Below, in pieces: positions 24,707-37,847 of a DNA stretch of 64,000 bases; position 1 is the stretch's first letter; the number at the start of each line of letters is the position of its first letter. This stretch comes from Mangifera indica (lineage: Eukaryota; Streptophyta; Magnoliopsida; Sapindales; Anacardiaceae), in the NCBI RefSeq assembly GCF_011075055.1, contig NC_058137.1:7921463-7985462 (forward strand). Reading direction: 5' to 3'. A program made the translations under genes and the position numbers. The notes below the pieces were generated by a model. It was not told the DNA's origin, searched no databases, and saw only the letters and a program-made list of their open reading frames with translations.

Positions 24707-25395
24707 ATTTAAAGTCAGAGATTCGGGCTATTAGATTAGAGTTTAAGTTTTACAGTTTACGATAGTAAAAATTGGGTATATGGTTAATGAATTACGGTTT
24801 ATGGTTTGATGACATGGTTTAACATTTTCTTTTTATTATATTTATTTATTCCAAAATAAATATTCAAAACTTTGATAAAAAAACCAAAGGGACTTCAAAT
24901 CTAATTTGCAAATTCATGTTAGAATTTCATAACAAATCAATTGTCATATATCCCTTTTAAATTCTTAAATTTACACACAAAATTCTCCAAATTCCTCTCT
25001 AACTTTAAAACATCACAATAAGCCCCCTAAATAGTCAGTTTTGATAAAATTAGATACCAAACTATAACTTAATAAGTTTAGCATTTTTAAAACGCCAAAT
25101 TTATTAACTTTTCATTTACGCCCACTTATTTTGGAATCCCATAATTACACCTCTAACATGATACTGTGCAACTCTTTAGCTTTACATTCTTACTATTAGC
25201 CCCCAAATCTTTGCTTAGCATTTTTTTTGCATGTACACCTTTGAAAACATTTACAAAAAAATGTATTATACCTTATATTCTTAAATTTTGCTCTTATTCC
25301 CCAAATTAAAGTTTAGCGTTACCTCTAAAACGTTTAGTGGGAACACTAAACTTTATTTATCATGTAACTTTTAAATTTTGCTTTGCACCCATGAC

Positions 25396-25659
25396 TAGGG
25401 CTGGATTCGAGCCGAGCCAAGCTCGGCTCGCAGCCAGCTCGGGCTAGGCTCGATTTATTTATGGCCGGCTCGAGCCGAACTAGGCTATGCCGAAGCTCGG
25501 CTCGAGTTCGGCTCGGCTCTTTTTTCATATCAAAACGATATCGTTTTGTATATATATATGGATCAAAACGACGTCGTTTTGTATAAAAAAATTAAAAAAA
25601 AAAAATCTACCGAGTCAACCTGAGCTAGCTCGAGCTGGCTCGGCTCGAGTCCAGCCCTA
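25396..25659. mobile_element. hAT-type MITE (264 bp)
   Basis: Terminal inverted repeats TAGGGCTGGATTCGAGCCGA (left) and TAGGGCTGGACTCGAGCCGA (right, reverse complement). The 8-bp flanks are CCCATGAC (25388-25395) and CCCATGAT (25660-25667), matching 7 of 8. The interior is rich in GAGCCGAGC-type repeats and includes two ACGATATCGTTTTG / ACGACGTCGTTTTG palindromes. TAGGG ends and 8-bp duplications point to the hAT superfamily. Non-coding. Confidence 0.85.
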
Positions 25660-26549
25660 CCCATGATATCCCTTTTGAAAATTTCTCAACCCCATACTTT
25701 TAAATCTTGCACTTACATCCTAGTAAATATTGATATTTTTACATCAATCTAATGGTCTTTCTTCCTTGAATTTTTGCTGTTGGCATGACATTTATTTATA
25801 TGAGATTTTTTGTTTGATCAAAATTACCGCTAGGATAATGTTTTAGGTTTTAGGGTTTTGTTACTAAGGTTTGGGATCACGGTAAAATAATATTTAATTA
25901 AGTCTTATAGTCACAAATGTGTCGTTTGGAAAACCCTCTTAAAATCTAGTCATTTTAATTAATAACCCTAAAATTTATTCCAAATTTTATATCTCATGTT
26001 ATTTGTTCGTAGTGTGGATATACTCTTTATAATATATGTACGAAAAAGTTATACGTATAAATAATATATATAATTTTATATATAAATAATAATATATTAT
26101 TATGTGATTGAATTTAAATTTATTTAAATTTAAATTTATCTAATTATATATTAATATATTATTATCTATATATAAAATTATATATTTTATTTGTGTATAT
26201 AACACTACTTATATAATTATCGTTATTAAAATTTTATCATTTATTAAATATATATTATAATATTATGATTAGGGAAAAAAATTTATGAAAATTATAAACT
26301 ATATTAAATATTGTACTCTTTTTAATAACCAAAAAATTTTATTTGAACCATATTATTTTTTTTAAATTGAATCACTCATACTAATAACCGATAAAATCAC
26401 AAGATTAGTGACCTACCCACCAGCAACATTGCATATATATATATATATATATATATGCGCATACCTGTTTTTCACTGGGTTAAAGGTTTCTAAGTAACCC
26501 GAACCGGTTCAACAGTATCTTTTTTCTCAGCCCTCTCGGAAATAACAAA

Positions 26550-28084
26550 ATGGCAGGACCTGGAAAATGCTTCCTCGTGACCGGTCCTCCGGTGAGTAAA
26601 TCTGTAAACCGAATCAATTTTTTTTTTTAAATTAAGATCTTAGTTTCAAGAAATTAAGTATCATCTTTCTTCCTTTCTATCTTTTTGTGTAGGGAGTAGG
26701 CAAAAGCACTCTGATAATGAGAGTTTTCGAAAGCCTCAAAGTCTCAAACCCCAGCTTAAAGGTTCAAGGTTTCTACACTCGTAAGTAATGCTTGCTGCTC
26801 ATAGTTCCAACTTCTTTCAATTTCTCTGATAATGTGAAATTGGTAATTTATTATTAATAGGAGAAATTAGACAAGGAAGCGAAAGAGTTGGATTCGAAGT
26901 TGTTACATTAGATGGTCGTACAGGACCACTTGCCTCCACCATTGTTTCAAGGTTTTGTCCCTCTCTTTGATTCCTTGCTTCTAATGTTTGTTCGTTGGCA
27001 CTTAGCTGAAAATTTTCAATTTCTATTTGCTATTTTATTGTTAATTTCTGAAGTCATGAAATCGTTTTGTTCATTTGTGGAATGTGCATAGAGATTGTAT
27101 TAGCTGTGAAATCTAGTTTCGTTTTTTCATTCTCACGCCTTTTGAGTTTTTCTTCATGTCACATTTTTCATCTCCGGCTAAGGCGAGTTTTGCAATGGCA
27201 GCTCAGAATCACACAAATGGCCAACTGTCGGGAAATACATGGTTGATGTAGCATCATTTGAGTCACTGGCATTGCCAGAATTGCAGGTTGGTTTGTTTTG
27301 TTTTGTTAGAGACCAGTATATATTATTTGTGATTAACAAATTTTCTCTATTCGAGGTCTTTTTCGTGTTGATTTTGGTTCTAGAAGAGCAACAAATGGAT
27401 TGAAATACTATATGTTTTCTCTATTAAATTTGTTACTTTCATACTGGGACTACAGTTGTTTTTTGAATGGCTATATTATCAATGGATATTTTGAAGCTGT
27501 TGTTTGAAGCTCTAAAGGCGTGGGTTTTGTTATCAGGTCAGGGGAGATACTGATCTCTTTGTCATCGATGAAGTTGGTAAAATGGAATTGTTTAGTTCAT
27601 CATTCTTCCCTGCTGTTCTAAAGGTTTTGAAATCAAATATACCTCTTCTTGCTTCCATTCCAATTCCAAAATCTGGACGTGATATACCTGCAGGTACACT
27701 TGCTGAATGCAGTTATATTTCTCGGAAATTTGTAATTACTTGTAAATACACTTGTCTTGCACTGTTTCGGAGTTGTGTTTGTCAAAAATCGCACTTGTTT
27801 CCTATTTGTCGGTGTATTTTGTACACATCTGTTGGTTGTCTAACACCAAAGAGCTCTGCTGGATTGGGAGGCATAAAGTTAGGATGACTATAGAATCTGT
27901 TGTCAGATTCCTTGCTCCTATCCTTTTCACCCTGAGAATATATTTTCTTTGTTGTCTAACTTTTGCAGTTGCAAGGTTGAAGAATCATCCGGGGGCAACC
28001 ATTTTTACACTCAGCCAAAGTAACAGGGATGCTATGAGAGAAAATGTATATTACCAGTTAGTAGATGTACTATCTAAGCATTAA
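26550..28084 (+). CDS. NTPCR/THEP1-type nucleoside-triphosphatase
   Basis: Six exons: 26550-26591, 26693-26780, 26861-26951, 27202-27286, 27537-27693, 27969-28084. They total 579 nt, giving 192 aa, all phases consistent. The P-loop is GPPGVGKS (12-19), split by intron 1 between P14 and G15. Walker B is LFVIDEVGKMEL (109-120). Length (about 190 aa) and motifs fit the cancer-related NTPase (NTPCR) / archaeal THEP1 family, enzymes that hydrolyse NTPs to NDPs with slow turnover; the physiological role in plants is unclear. The exon 4 acceptor at 27202 was preferred over an AG at 27181-27182 because it gives the in-frame SESHKWPTVGKYMVDVASFE sequence. Convergent with the tomosyn-like gene, about 500 bases between stops. 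Confidence 0.9.
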
Positions 28085-28584
28085 AATACTTCAAAACGAG
28101 CCCTACTTTTTTCATGTTATAGTTAATGTGAGGTTTTAAATTTTTAGATGTAAATGCTCTTGTTCATTCAGAATTGATGACATTAAGATGCATTTTGTTC
28201 TCGAATGCCTCTCCTTTCTTGAATGTGTGTATCGTTTGTTTAAATGTAGCAAAATATTTTCTAAGTGCTTCTTAAATGGGTTAAGAGATGAAAGAAAATT
28301 CATGCTGCATAGCAGGAAGATGAAAGAATTCTTATAGTCTAGGAAAGATGAAAATACATGGAAAGAAAATATTTGCTTTATACCTGATGGTTTATAGTAA
28401 TCGGAAGAGCCAAGTAACGAAACACACCTTAAATAATTGTTTAAACAAAATCCTGTACAGCACAGTACAACTCGACAGTAGACTTGTAACTCAAAATATG
28501 AGGAATGCGATATACAAACGATGGAGTTCAAGGAAAGGAAAAAAAGATAGTATTATTTACCAATCACAACAACAAAAAGAGAGC
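28085..28584. other. Convergent 3' spacer between NTPCR and tomosyn-like genes
   Basis: Tail-to-tail spacer that must hold both 3' UTRs. Short open frames on either strand show no family resemblance and no splice context. Confidence 0.6.
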
Positions 28585-31500
28585 TTATGAGCTCTTTTTA
28601 TTTTGTTCTGCAATTTTCAGCACCTCTTTTGCCATGGAGGAGAATGATCTAGCTGTGTCTTGCATTTCTGTGGTTCTCAAGTTGATTCCCTGCCAATAAA
28701 AGAAAGTAATTCTGTTAGTAATGAATTTTCTGTGCATCGCCGGATCTTCAATTATCTAGAAAATTTTCTTTATGCAAGAGAGTAGAGATGTCAATGGGCC
28801 GGGCCGGGTCGGGCTGGCTCCGGCTCGGCCCATCGGGCTAATGGGCCTGGCCGGGCCGGGCCAGCCCATTAAAATATAAAGGCCCAAGCCCCGGCCCATA
28901 TAATAAACGGGCTTTAATCGGGCTGGGTTGGGTTTTAATCGGGCTGGCCCGACCCATTTAATCAATTTTTTTTTAAAAATTTTAATTAACATTTTTTAAC
29001 ATAAATTTTTTTCAATTATTAAAACCGATAACAGTATCCCGAATATTTTATTTATAACCTCTCACTTGTGATGGAAGAATATCGTAGTTATATGATAAAA
29101 AATATTATAAATTAATAACATAGTACAAATAAATTAATTTACATACGGTATAAATTATAAAACATAAATAAAATATATCTACTAGATAATATTTATCTAC
29201 TCATTTTTTTATCGGGCCGGGCCGGGCCAACCCATGAGCCTAATATTAAAACCCTAAACCCAGCTCGGTAGGCTTGTGGGCCCGGCCCGACACTCTACAG
29301 TGCCGGGCCGGGCTTTATCGTGTCCGGACCTTTTTTCGTGCTTCGGGTCGGGCCTCCATTTAGCCCGGCCCAATTGACGTGTCTACAAGAGAGTCTTGCT
29401 TTACTATGCCCGGTAACCAAGAAATTGGAAATTACAGTGAGGGGTGTGGGAGAATGAACTGATAAAATGGACAATGGTTAAACATTACCTGCAACTTTTT
29501 CAAATTCTCATGCAGCTTGTTTTCAGCCATTTTAGCGACACTGGATTCCTGCATCCGCAGGCAGAAACAAGAAAAAAAATTACTTCATTCATCTTGCGTT
29601 ACTGGAAGGTCTTAACAGATGTAATCTTGGGGATGTATTTGCAAAATCCTAAAACCTCATCCAATGGGAACCACAGAAAAATCAGATGCCTATTTATATA
29701 GTAGCAAGGAAGTTGAATATATCACAGGCTTTATGCAGAGAAGGTGCACTTACACCAGATAAAGAAAACCCGTATTTCTTCTTAATTTGATCAACTGCAC
29801 TGGTCTTATCATCCTGTTGCTCTTCCTTGATGTTATTATTTTTCTCATTCTTAACCTTCTTCTGTTTCAATGATCCTGAAAACGAAAGAGTTCAACATGT
29901 CAGCAACTCGCTCAGCAAAATCTTCTTGATTAGTTGAAGCCATTTAGGCTGCACCAGGGCAAATCTTCCATGGCAAAAAGCTCAGATGGGGATCTATCAT
30001 TTCTCACTGACCTTTAAGAGCCTGAAATGTGCTTGACAATTTTTGCTTATTCAAGTTTCCCAACATACCCCGTTCTTTGGGTTTTTCTACAGTACTATCA
30101 TCCAGGTCAATATCATCTTCAAAATAAAGTAAAAAAATCAGTTAATTATCTTGATGAAGCATTTGATATAAAATCAATATGTTTTGAATGCCAGCCAAAC
30201 AACTTTTAATGTAATATAGAGATGACTAGGAACAGAATTAGGAGGATTGTTGCAAAAATTTTTAGCAGCTATTACATTCTATTCTGCTGACAAGGACTGT
30301 TGAAAGATTTGCTGATGTGTGAAGCTGTCATGTTGTTGGGGTGCAAGCGAACATAGTTTTTAAAAGACTTTTTAATAGCAATTTATGGCTTGTATGTTGT
30401 TAAGAGAAGCTGTTAGTAATTCATGTGTCTTGTAATCAGTAGATTTTGTTAGCTTTTGTGTCTAACATTTGATATAATTCAGGATATGCATTGAATCAAG
30501 ATAAAATCAATCACTTTATCCTATTTTTGGTGTTAAATCTGTGCAACACAGCAACAGGTATGATGTACGTACCTATGTTTAACTCATCCTCATCTTCTTT
30601 AAGCACCAGGTTATCTATATTCTCAGAATCACTTGGAAAATTAGCTGTAGAAAATATTGTTGAAAGTTCTTCAATGCTTTCTTTGGTATCTTCTGTTTCC
30701 ACCTCAGGAGCTTGCTTGGTTTTGCTGCCCTTTATATCTTTAAGAACAGAGCCAAATATACCCTACCACGCCAAATACAACCATGGCAATCATGAGTTCC
30801 AAAACTACTTGATCTCATTACAAGTTTGTCCAAGCAGTTTTCATATCTTACTACATACCTTTTTCTTCTCCTTTTGGACTATAGATCCAGAGACCAGCCC
30901 TTCTTGTGAAAGTGTTGGATCGTTCCTGTAAACTTGGCTTACAGAGTCCAAAAGCCTAGAATGAAACGATAAAGCAAGACATTCAAGTATTTAACCAGTC
31001 AATCTACACTTAAAATCTTGAATTGAGCTGTAGATTACACAAAAACACTCTGATTTACTTGATATGAATCATTTGCAGGTGATTACATATTTACAAGATT
31101 TACTTTAAGACCTTGTAAGCAGAAGGATCACAAAAAGAACATTATCTAAATGTTGTGAAGTTATTGTAGTGTCATAGATATACCTCAGGAAATCCTTTTG
31201 GAGCAGTGCTGAGACAAAAAAGATTTCTTGATCTCCATTTACCTAAGAGAGAAAATAAGGCAGTCATGTAACTAAAAAACTGTTTCCTTAAACAATTCAA
31301 TTGAGAAAGTAAATTTATGAGATTTTACCATGACAAGTTCTCCATCCAATGAACAGCATATTAAACTATCAGATAATGAATTCGGCTTTGGCACAGGACA
31401 TGTAAAACCTCTAATTGAAGTTTCCTTCAATAGGATTAGCTCAGGCAAGGACCTTATTTCAATTTTTCCACTAGTAAACAGGAGTATTAGGCCAACATCA

Positions 31501-34500
31501 GAGCCACTGTAGAATGTTGATGCCCAGCAACAGCAAGAGGAATTGAACTTCTTCTTGTAGAGCACCTTCTTAACTCCCTGAAACACAAAGAAAAAGAAAT
31601 TGAATTAAGGGTAAAAAGCTATTTTTTTTAAACATGTGTGTCTAGCTAAATAATCCATATTAATATTACCTGAACTGCATGAGTTAAGGAATATACGTAT
31701 GCTGCTTTTTCTGAACATAACAATAGAAACAACTGTTTTGGTATTACATTTTCTGCAGGACTCCCCTTGCTGATATCTATACTATTTGATATATTTGCCC
31801 CTCTAGCTAATGAATCCTGGCCATCTGCACTCAATCAAAGACGATTCTTTTGGACTGATTCTTCATGATATTAAGGTCATGAAAGAGTATATAAGTTCAA
31901 AAAGCTGGTCATCCAGTAAAAGATGAAAATAGTAGTGCATTGCCTACCAAGAATTTGCATGAAATGAGCTCTCGAGGGTTTCTTGGGATGAACTGTGTTA
32001 GTGCTAAGCATGTTTCCGGAATCACTATCAAGAGCCAAAACTGATGAATCCTTAGTTCCAACCACCAAAACATTCTTGTCAAAACCATGCAAACTGCAAG
32101 TTTCAAACTGCATAGATATGATGCCAGTGCAAATTTCACTATCAAAGTGTTTTTGGTACAACACAGTGGGGCCTTCTATATCAACTAAGGCAACCTGCAA
32201 GGGGAAATGATGGAGATGTACTACTTATAAATTAGTTCTATCTAACATAATATTCCAACACATAAGAGAGGAAGGGATAGAAGGCAAACCAAGACTCACA
32301 TATCCTTTATCAGATCCAATAGCAAGATGTCGTGAAGTTTGGCTTATGTTTAGAGAAAGTATAGAACCATTAACCTTTATAACTTTAACACTATGGAAGA
32401 TGTGGCTATTTCCTTTTAACATAATACCTGGCAAAACAGAATGTAGATTGTTACAAAGATATCCTTTTTTAGAATCCGGTATTTCACTTTAATATGAAGC
32501 ATATGACTTATTAGAGTTGCATGCTGATCATATGAACAACTAATAGTTAAAAGCTCATAAACCAAGGTTAATTCAGCATGCAATATTAAACATTAAGTTG
32601 ATATATAGGCATTGAAACCTTCCCTAACTGATATGGGTGGCCAAATAAAAGAAATTGTATGGTTAAATTTATGAGCTAGAATTGGCTTAGACTAACAATT
32701 TCAATTTTTTTTTTAAGTGACAAAGTTGGTTAATATCCAGGCCATTTTCTTAAAAAATATTCCCATTAGTGGTCATAGATCTCTCTGAATCTAGTTCTCT
32801 CAAGAAAGTAGCGAGCAATTTTTCTACCTCTTGTTTTCTATAACATGAAACACAAGAATATACTTAAGGTTTCTGAAAAACTTCATATCAAAGGTTCCTG
32901 CAAATGGTTTAGGAAACATTTGACTGTAAATTTGAAAGTTGAATCATGTGCATACAGTCTTATACCTGTAAAAGGCATAAAACTGTTGTCCATGGCATGT
33001 AGCTCAGATTTGAATTTGTAAATTCGAACCTGTGGATCATGCACGAAGTACAAATATTAAAAAATTATCCAAACATGAAAATCTTTATCATATTTGATTA
33101 AAAACGTTAATTGTGTCACTTCACCATTCCGCTTTGATCTCCAGAAACAAGGACTCGAGAGCAGCCATCAAAATACAGTGCTGTCAGTGCTACACCACTC
33201 AATGAGAAATCATTTTCACTCTGCATTAGAAAAACCAATAGAATAAACAAAACCAAAAAAAATTATCCACTGTCTAATAAAAGATTATTAATTCCTTGAC
33301 GGGAAACATGGAGACATACATCCTGTAGTTATGGAAGACATTGGCAGTACACAGTTGATACGATTATGAAAATAATAAAAAGAAACTCTGTCTTAACAAA
33401 TTCAGGAATTAGCATGCAAAAATTTCTGCATTGCTATTTAACAATCATGCAGCTTCAAATGCCTTGCAAAGAGTTACCTGTTGCTTTACTGATAGAATGG
33501 GGATAAAAAATGGACATGATACATCCCAAAAGTTAATTGCTCCATCACTGTGTCCAGTTATGAACAAGTTTTTAACCTTTGCAAATCCATGGGACTGTGG
33601 TACATCTTTTTGCTTCGTCTCAAAAGGAAGAAAAGATGGAGTACTTTTCGCCAGAAGCATGTAATCCTACATCACCCAAGTGTTAAATAAGTTCATAGCA
33701 TGCTGAAGATAGAATTAATTCCTGTACAATTAAGTTGTATATAATGTTACCTCATCGGTAGAACTTAACATATATGATGGGTTATCTGCAATGAATTTAA
33801 CTACGGTGATACTTGAATCAAAAAATGGAATCTTCACCATGATCTCCTTTGGCAGTGAAGGTGGAGAACGGGATTGGTATTGTAAAAGATAACTTTCTAT
33901 CTGACCATCATCGTAACCATAAACATGCCCAGACTTTCCAAGTAGAAGGAGAAAATCTTGTTTTTGCTTGCTTTGTTCACTTGAGCTTGAAATAATCTCC
34001 ATGTCAATACATGGTTCCGAACAAGGTAGCACCAACTTAGATGTGCGGGATTCAGTTTGCTCATTCAGTAAGATTACCTGCCACACCACAATCTTCAATG
34101 ACTTTATCTGCACTTGTAACAACGATAAGAAAAATACGTACTTTCAAAGGAATTAACGTCATATATGGAACTATTATATGCTGAATGATGTTTAGCATAT
34201 TTAATGCATTGGCATGCATCACTATTGAGGACTTTTCGTTCAAGTACCTGCAACAAGTTTGCAGAAACCGAGTCAGAGTCGCCCATAATATACAGTCGAC
34301 CAGCTTTTCCATCAGCATAAACCCATTTCAATGATGCGATAGGATTTTTTTCCAATTTATATCCAAGATTAAGTTTACAAATAGGAGTCGTCTGAGTGTT
34401 AAACTCCGATGACAGTTCAGCTTTGACGTTTGGGGTAGAGGGAACACCCCAGATGAAAATCTCCCCATTGTTGTATCCTACAGCAACTTTACTTCCAACT

Positions 34501-37500
34501 GGGCAAACCCAACAAGCGGATGTCACTTGTTTCTTTTCATGGTAGAGTGATTGCAACACATTTCCGCCAGCTGCACGGATGGATTTGCTTTCTCGAATAT
34601 CCCACAATGTAATAAGGCCATCTCTGAAAATAATAAGAATCCTGCAAAGATACAAGGCAACTTGAGAGATTATTAGACCACAAAATATAAGATAAATGCA
34701 CGGAAACTGTTGATTGTTCTTAGCCATGTTTTGGGAAAGGCAAGCAATGACATTTAACTCAAAGTCAAAATATTGTGTGCCTTTCTGCCCCGAGAGAAAA
34801 TCTACTGTCACTGTCACTCATCTCCATTTGTAAACATTAAGAAAGTTACTTAAATGAAAAACATGGACTGAGACAACTACCTCTTACTTTCAGCTATGGG
34901 TGGAGGCAGTATAAATGACACGGCAGGATCATCAGAAACTTCATTCCCTAAACGAGATCATTGACCAGCTTGAGTGTAACATTAATTGAAAATGGTTATA
35001 GAATTTAAATGAAGGAAAGAAAAATATGCAAAGGATCAGCACAGGCATTCTAATTATGAAAAAGGTGTATAATCAGCAAGAACACAAAAGGTTTTGACTA
35101 ATTATACTAATTTCTTATGTTTGGTTAACAGATGCAGCACCACCTACAGCCAGGCCTATATCTGAAAACTAGCAATAAACTCATGCTCGAGACAATCAAA
35201 AGATATAAAGAACTCAACAAAAAGTATTGGCCAGGAGATATGTATCTCACCATGAGAAGCTGAAAGAGGTATAGTATACTCCATTTGTACTACACGACAT
35301 GATTGATAAAGCTTCAAAACGGTAATGTTACCACCAGAATCTCCGACAAAACTGCCAATATAAACATTCCACCGATAATGTTCACAAATTAAAACCAGTT
35401 CACGCGTATATTCAATCATCTCGTTCTATTCAAGACAAGCTACAACTTACATGAAGTGACTGCTTTGCATGATCGTAAAGGAGGTAATTTCTTTCTTACA
35501 AAGATGTACATCAGACAAAAGGTTCTTGTCTATGTCCCAAACCTAAGTGTATAATTCCCTTTGGAAAGTTAATAACCAGAATGATCCTTTCAAACATATA
35601 AAATAAATAACCGAGAAACTTAATTTGTATACAGAATCACTTGAATATTTAGTGTAGTACTTGCCTCGATGTGATTTGTGGACGTTACATTTAGAAGAAT
35701 GCCCTCGTTGTGAAGGAACTGAGAGATAAAAATCATAACTGGAATTAGTACATTAGTAAAATCCAAACAACCATATCAAAAAATAAGCATGAAAATAAGA
35801 CCTGAAGAAACTTGCTTGATACAGCTTCATTCGATTCAAGCATAGCTTGAGTATTATCTTTTCCATATAGCTTAATTCTGCCATACCTGAGTTAAAAAAT
35901 GAAACAGTTCGAACAACTTATAGGATATGTCACTAAATAATAATTGAAAGTAGACAAGACATGGTACATGAAATGGCTAAAGAAGCTCACTTTGTGGCAA
36001 CTGCAAGAATTTTCTGTATAGGATCATAAGCAAACATGTTAGATCCTGAAGGGATTCCATAATGGAAAACTACGCGTGGATCTAGATCATTGGACTTCAA
36101 ACCATCTGAATTTCCTCCTGGCTGCGAAATATTCATGCATTGTGACAACCGCAAAAACTATGTCAAATAAATGTAGCATATTTTTGTACCAGGAAGAACC
36201 TAGTAATATTATATCCAATATCATAGTAAATGCAATATTAATTTCATTATAATCATATAAATTATTAAATGCATGGAAGGAAAATTTTATTCTATTTTAT
36301 TTCTTTTCATGTAAAACTTTTCCCTTTCAGATTAAAAGTGTTTCCAAGCTATACTAATGAAATTGATCCGTGTATATAATGATTTTTAGTATTTGATTAA
36401 ATTTACAATAAAACTATGTGTACCTACTTTGGGTACACAAATGTGTACACATTTATATGTGTCATCATGTGATTGAATGATTTTGAATTAAGAATAAAAC
36501 AATAGTCAATCATATGATGACACATATAAGTGTGTATACATTTGTGTACCCAAAATGGGTACATATAGTATTGCTCTTAAATTTAATCGTTTTGTAACAC
36601 GAATTCATTGGGCTTTTTAGTGGGCATGTATGAAAAACCCATATAGCTTGCGTGGATAGGTTTCACACCACATGGGTCCAGTAATCTTCTTACGTCTTAC
36701 ATTAAAAAACCACCGACCATCACATGGACAATCCGAATCTCTGACTGTTGGATCTAATATAATGTCTATTATTTTCACAAATTCAATGAGTCAAATCAAA
36801 GATGAGCATAATTTCCGATCCAAAACATGCGTAAAGGCAGATATATTCAGAAAGGTAATCTAAAGGGCGGTGGGGTAGTACCCAACCACCACCAATTGAA
36901 CCAGTAATTAAAGAGTAAATCAAGACATCAAACGGATAAGGTTTTGTCTAAAACTGATTTGCGTACCATGGATCACTTTTGAAAATAATAAAAGCACTTA
37001 CAAAAATCTTTTATTTTTTAAATACCCATCTCAAGATTACTCCTTAATGGAAGATTTTGTGACAGAATAAGACAGGCCTCTTCTCCTTTACTTGGATTCT
37101 TGTTAAAACTATTGAATTTGAATAGTGATCATTGTCATAATCATTTGTCTAAATAAAAACCTTTATTAAAGTTTAATAAAGAATCCAAGGTTTATTTTAT
37201 CTAGGGGTAATTTATATACTTTACTTCGTAGGTTTTTAAGTAATTAAGTCTAACAGCAGAGATTATATCAAGAATTTAGCTTCAGTGAAAGATAGAGGAC
37301 CATCCTACTTTCCAGATATAGAGAAAAAAACATGTATATTCACCCTTAATGTATACTCACAACATAATTAAAGATTTCAGGACCATCTGACTTTTGGTTT
37401 TAGACAATGGACGAAGTATGTTAAATTACATTTTATCATTTTTAGAAACATATTAATTGCTACATTATATTGTCCTCACGGTATATATCCGAAGCAGAAA

Positions 37501-37847
37501 ATATCATTATATATAAATATAAAACCAAATTACTATTATTAAACAAGTACCTATTCAAGAATGAAAAAAACACACTTTCTAAATTCCTCCAGCGAAACCA
37601 AACAATTTATTTCTATTTCTCCGTTTATGTTTCCTAAATTCTCCGTTCAGTTGTCAAGCAACGACAGTAGCATTATCATATTCTAAAAACAAAAAGAAAA
37701 AGATTCAAAATAAAACCAAGTAATTAGCAGAAATTGATTACAGAAAAGATAAAAGATAGATCAAACAAAAAGCAGAAATGATAATAAAGATGAATCCGTT
37801 GGAGTTACCTTCTTCATAGAAGCCTTCTCCACCAGCTTCTTCAACAT
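28585..37847 (-). CDS. Tomosyn / lethal giant larvae-like WD40 protein with C-terminal R-SNARE motif
   Basis: Twenty-three exons on the minus strand: 37847-37809, 36121-35991, 35886-35802, 35718-35665, 35542-35451, 35351-35251, 35250-flanked intron to 34947-34881, 34641-34248, 34077-33751, 33666-33478, 33220-33125, 33029-32966, 32427-32300, 32194-31948, 31824-31670, 31577-31329, 31242-31184, 30955-30859, 30762-30573, 30116-30012, 29875-29754, 29548-29489, 28689-28585. They total 3156 nt, giving 1051 aa, in phase throughout. The N-terminus is MLKKLVEKASMKK; WD40-like blades follow (VWDIDKN, LWDIRESKS, IFIWGVPS, NFWDVSC). The C-terminus is an R-SNARE-like coiled coil with a candidate zero-layer Arg1022 (GINLRTTEMQD). 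Tomosyn/Sro7 proteins regulate exocytosis by engaging SNAREs. Intron 4 is GC-AG. Intron 1 and the last intron each hold a MITE. The exon 9 start (34077) is less certain. Confidence 0.9.
28783..29385. mobile_element. hAT-type MITE (603 bp) in the last intron of the tomosyn-like gene
   Basis: Ends TAGAGATGTCAATGGGCCGG (left) and TAGACACGTCAATTGGGCCG (right, reverse complement). Perfect 8-bp target duplication CAAGAGAG at 28775-28782 and 29386-29393. GC-rich GGGCCGGGCC-type subterminal repeats surround an AT-rich centre. The 8-bp duplication and TAG ends fit non-autonomous hAT elements. It sits entirely within the intron 28690-29488, so the SNARE-encoding exons are unaffected. Confidence 0.9.
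35543..35664 (-). other. Non-canonical GC-AG intron in the tomosyn-like gene
   Basis: The exon ending CACATCGAG is followed on the minus strand by GCAAGT instead of GTAAGT. The downstream acceptor is CACTTAG before GTTTGGGACATAG. Using these sites keeps the WD40 frame (NHIE then VWDIDKN). A GT alternative four bases downstream (GTACTA) would break phase. GC-AG introns are a known minor class and usually have this strong GCAAGT donor. Confidence 0.8.
36397..36584. mobile_element. 172-bp MITE in intron 1 of the tomosyn-like gene
   Basis: The element spans 36405-36576 and is flanked by a perfect 8-bp duplication TTAAATTT (36397-36404 and 36577-36584). The whole element folds on itself: TACTTTGGGTACACAAATGT on the left pairs with the reverse complement of CATTTGTGTACCCAAAATGG on the right, around a CAATCATATG-type centre. 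A second copy in inverse orientation lies at 59936-60107. Confidence 0.85.

Larger units (their letters stand above)
24409..26549. other. Region between the MULE and the NTPCR gene
   Basis: Contains a DUF1985 gene fragment (24515-24706) and a hAT-type MITE (25396-25659), both listed separately. At 26030-26220 there is AT-rich palindromic MITE-like sequence. At 26432-26457 a perfect alternating AT palindrome (GC-flanked) lies about 95 bases upstream of the NTPCR start. No complete gene is seen. Confidence 0.55.

Noticed and set aside
27582..27887. 101-codon open frame overlapping NTPCR exon 5
   Set aside because: Only its first part is real exon. The rest runs into the intron after the GT donor at 27694.
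34078..34247. Additional exon (34113-34078) ahead of tomosyn-like exon 9
   Set aside because: An AG upstream allows an extra IKSLKIVVWQ segment in frame, but the shorter exon gives a better family fit (NLLQ followed by VILLNEQTESR). Left as uncertain and not called.
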